Of a stretch of DNA of 41,374 bases, positions 41,343-41,374 are shown piece by piece. The DNA lies in contig JAYTCQ010000357.1 in NCBI GenBank assembly GCA_043736395.1, forward strand, positions 1-41,374, given 5' to 3'. The DNA comes from JAFDVL01 sp043736395 (GTDB lineage Bacteria > Acidobacteriota > Blastocatellia > RBC074). The stretch's first letter is position 1. Each line of letters starts with the position of its first letter. The notes beneath the pieces were generated by a model. The model saw only the letters and a list, made by a program, of their open reading frames with translations, had not been told where the DNA came from and searched no databases. The translations under genes and the position numbers were made by a program.

Positions 41343-41374
41343 TGAATTTCAGGGTTAGAAAGATTTGTCGTAAG

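Overview
The window looks like a chromosomal segment of an Acidobacteriota member, possibly class Blastocatellia. The main evidence is a secreted von Willebrand-A protein of the type called 'VWFA-related Acidobacterial domain', plus a shortened relative of it. A DUF6599-like exported protein and the mixture of housekeeping genes fit this assignment but do not prove it. The sequence is moderately AT-rich. No tRNA, rRNA, CRISPR, insertion sequence or prophage gene was recognised.

Layout. 1-2.2 kb: a 5'-truncated TPR protein with two retropepsin-like aspartic protease domains, a PIN-domain protein and a 54-codon ORF that may be its antitoxin. 2.2-3.2 kb: a secreted protein of unknown function on the minus strand. 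3.2-6.7 kb: dnaA, a well-formed oriC and dnaN. The origin has about eight DnaA boxes, a short GC-rich spacer and four TAC trinucleotides followed by TAG, and it closely resembles the Bacillus-type basal unwinding element. 6.8-12.1 kb: a minus-strand run with an exported DUF6599-like protein, a zinc-ribbon/PH membrane protein, a probable pseudo-phosphodiesterase, a VWA-less exported protein, pdxJ, a small membrane protein and a family 2 glycosyltransferase. 12.2-17.5 kb: argS, an unusual soluble Clp-type AAA+ protein fused to an FtsH-type (M41) metallopeptidase, and aroF, all on the plus strand. 17.5-27.4 kb, minus strand: a membrane pyrophosphatase, an ATPase, mfd, a small hypothetical protein, rfaE2, a 37-codon membrane peptide behind a strong sigma-54 promoter motif, and the VWA protein. 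A heptosyltransferase-like gene (plus) follows. 29.1-38.6 kb is the classic origin-associated cluster on the minus strand: rpmH-rnpA-yidD-yidC-jag-mnmE-mnmG-rsmG-parA-parB-bactofilin, with two good parS sites beside parA. The window ends with ispA, xseB and xseA.

How the parts work together. DnaA, oriC, DnaN, ParA/ParB and parS make up the replication-initiation and segregation module. RpmH, RnpA, YidD, YidC and Jag link ribosome/RNase P biogenesis with membrane insertion. MnmE/MnmG and RsmG modify tRNA and 16S rRNA. RfaE2 and the heptosyltransferase-like protein suggest heptose-containing envelope glycans. Almost every gene to the right of oriC points back toward it, which is unusual for an origin-proximal region.

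The most unusual content is (i) the Clp-AAA+/M41 fusion without membrane segments, (ii) several families of palindromic or short tandem repeats, two of which sit in frame inside mfd and argS, (iii) the sigma-54-controlled 37-residue membrane peptide, (iv) a phosphodiesterase-fold protein missing several metal ligands, and (v) the PIN/small-ORF pair.
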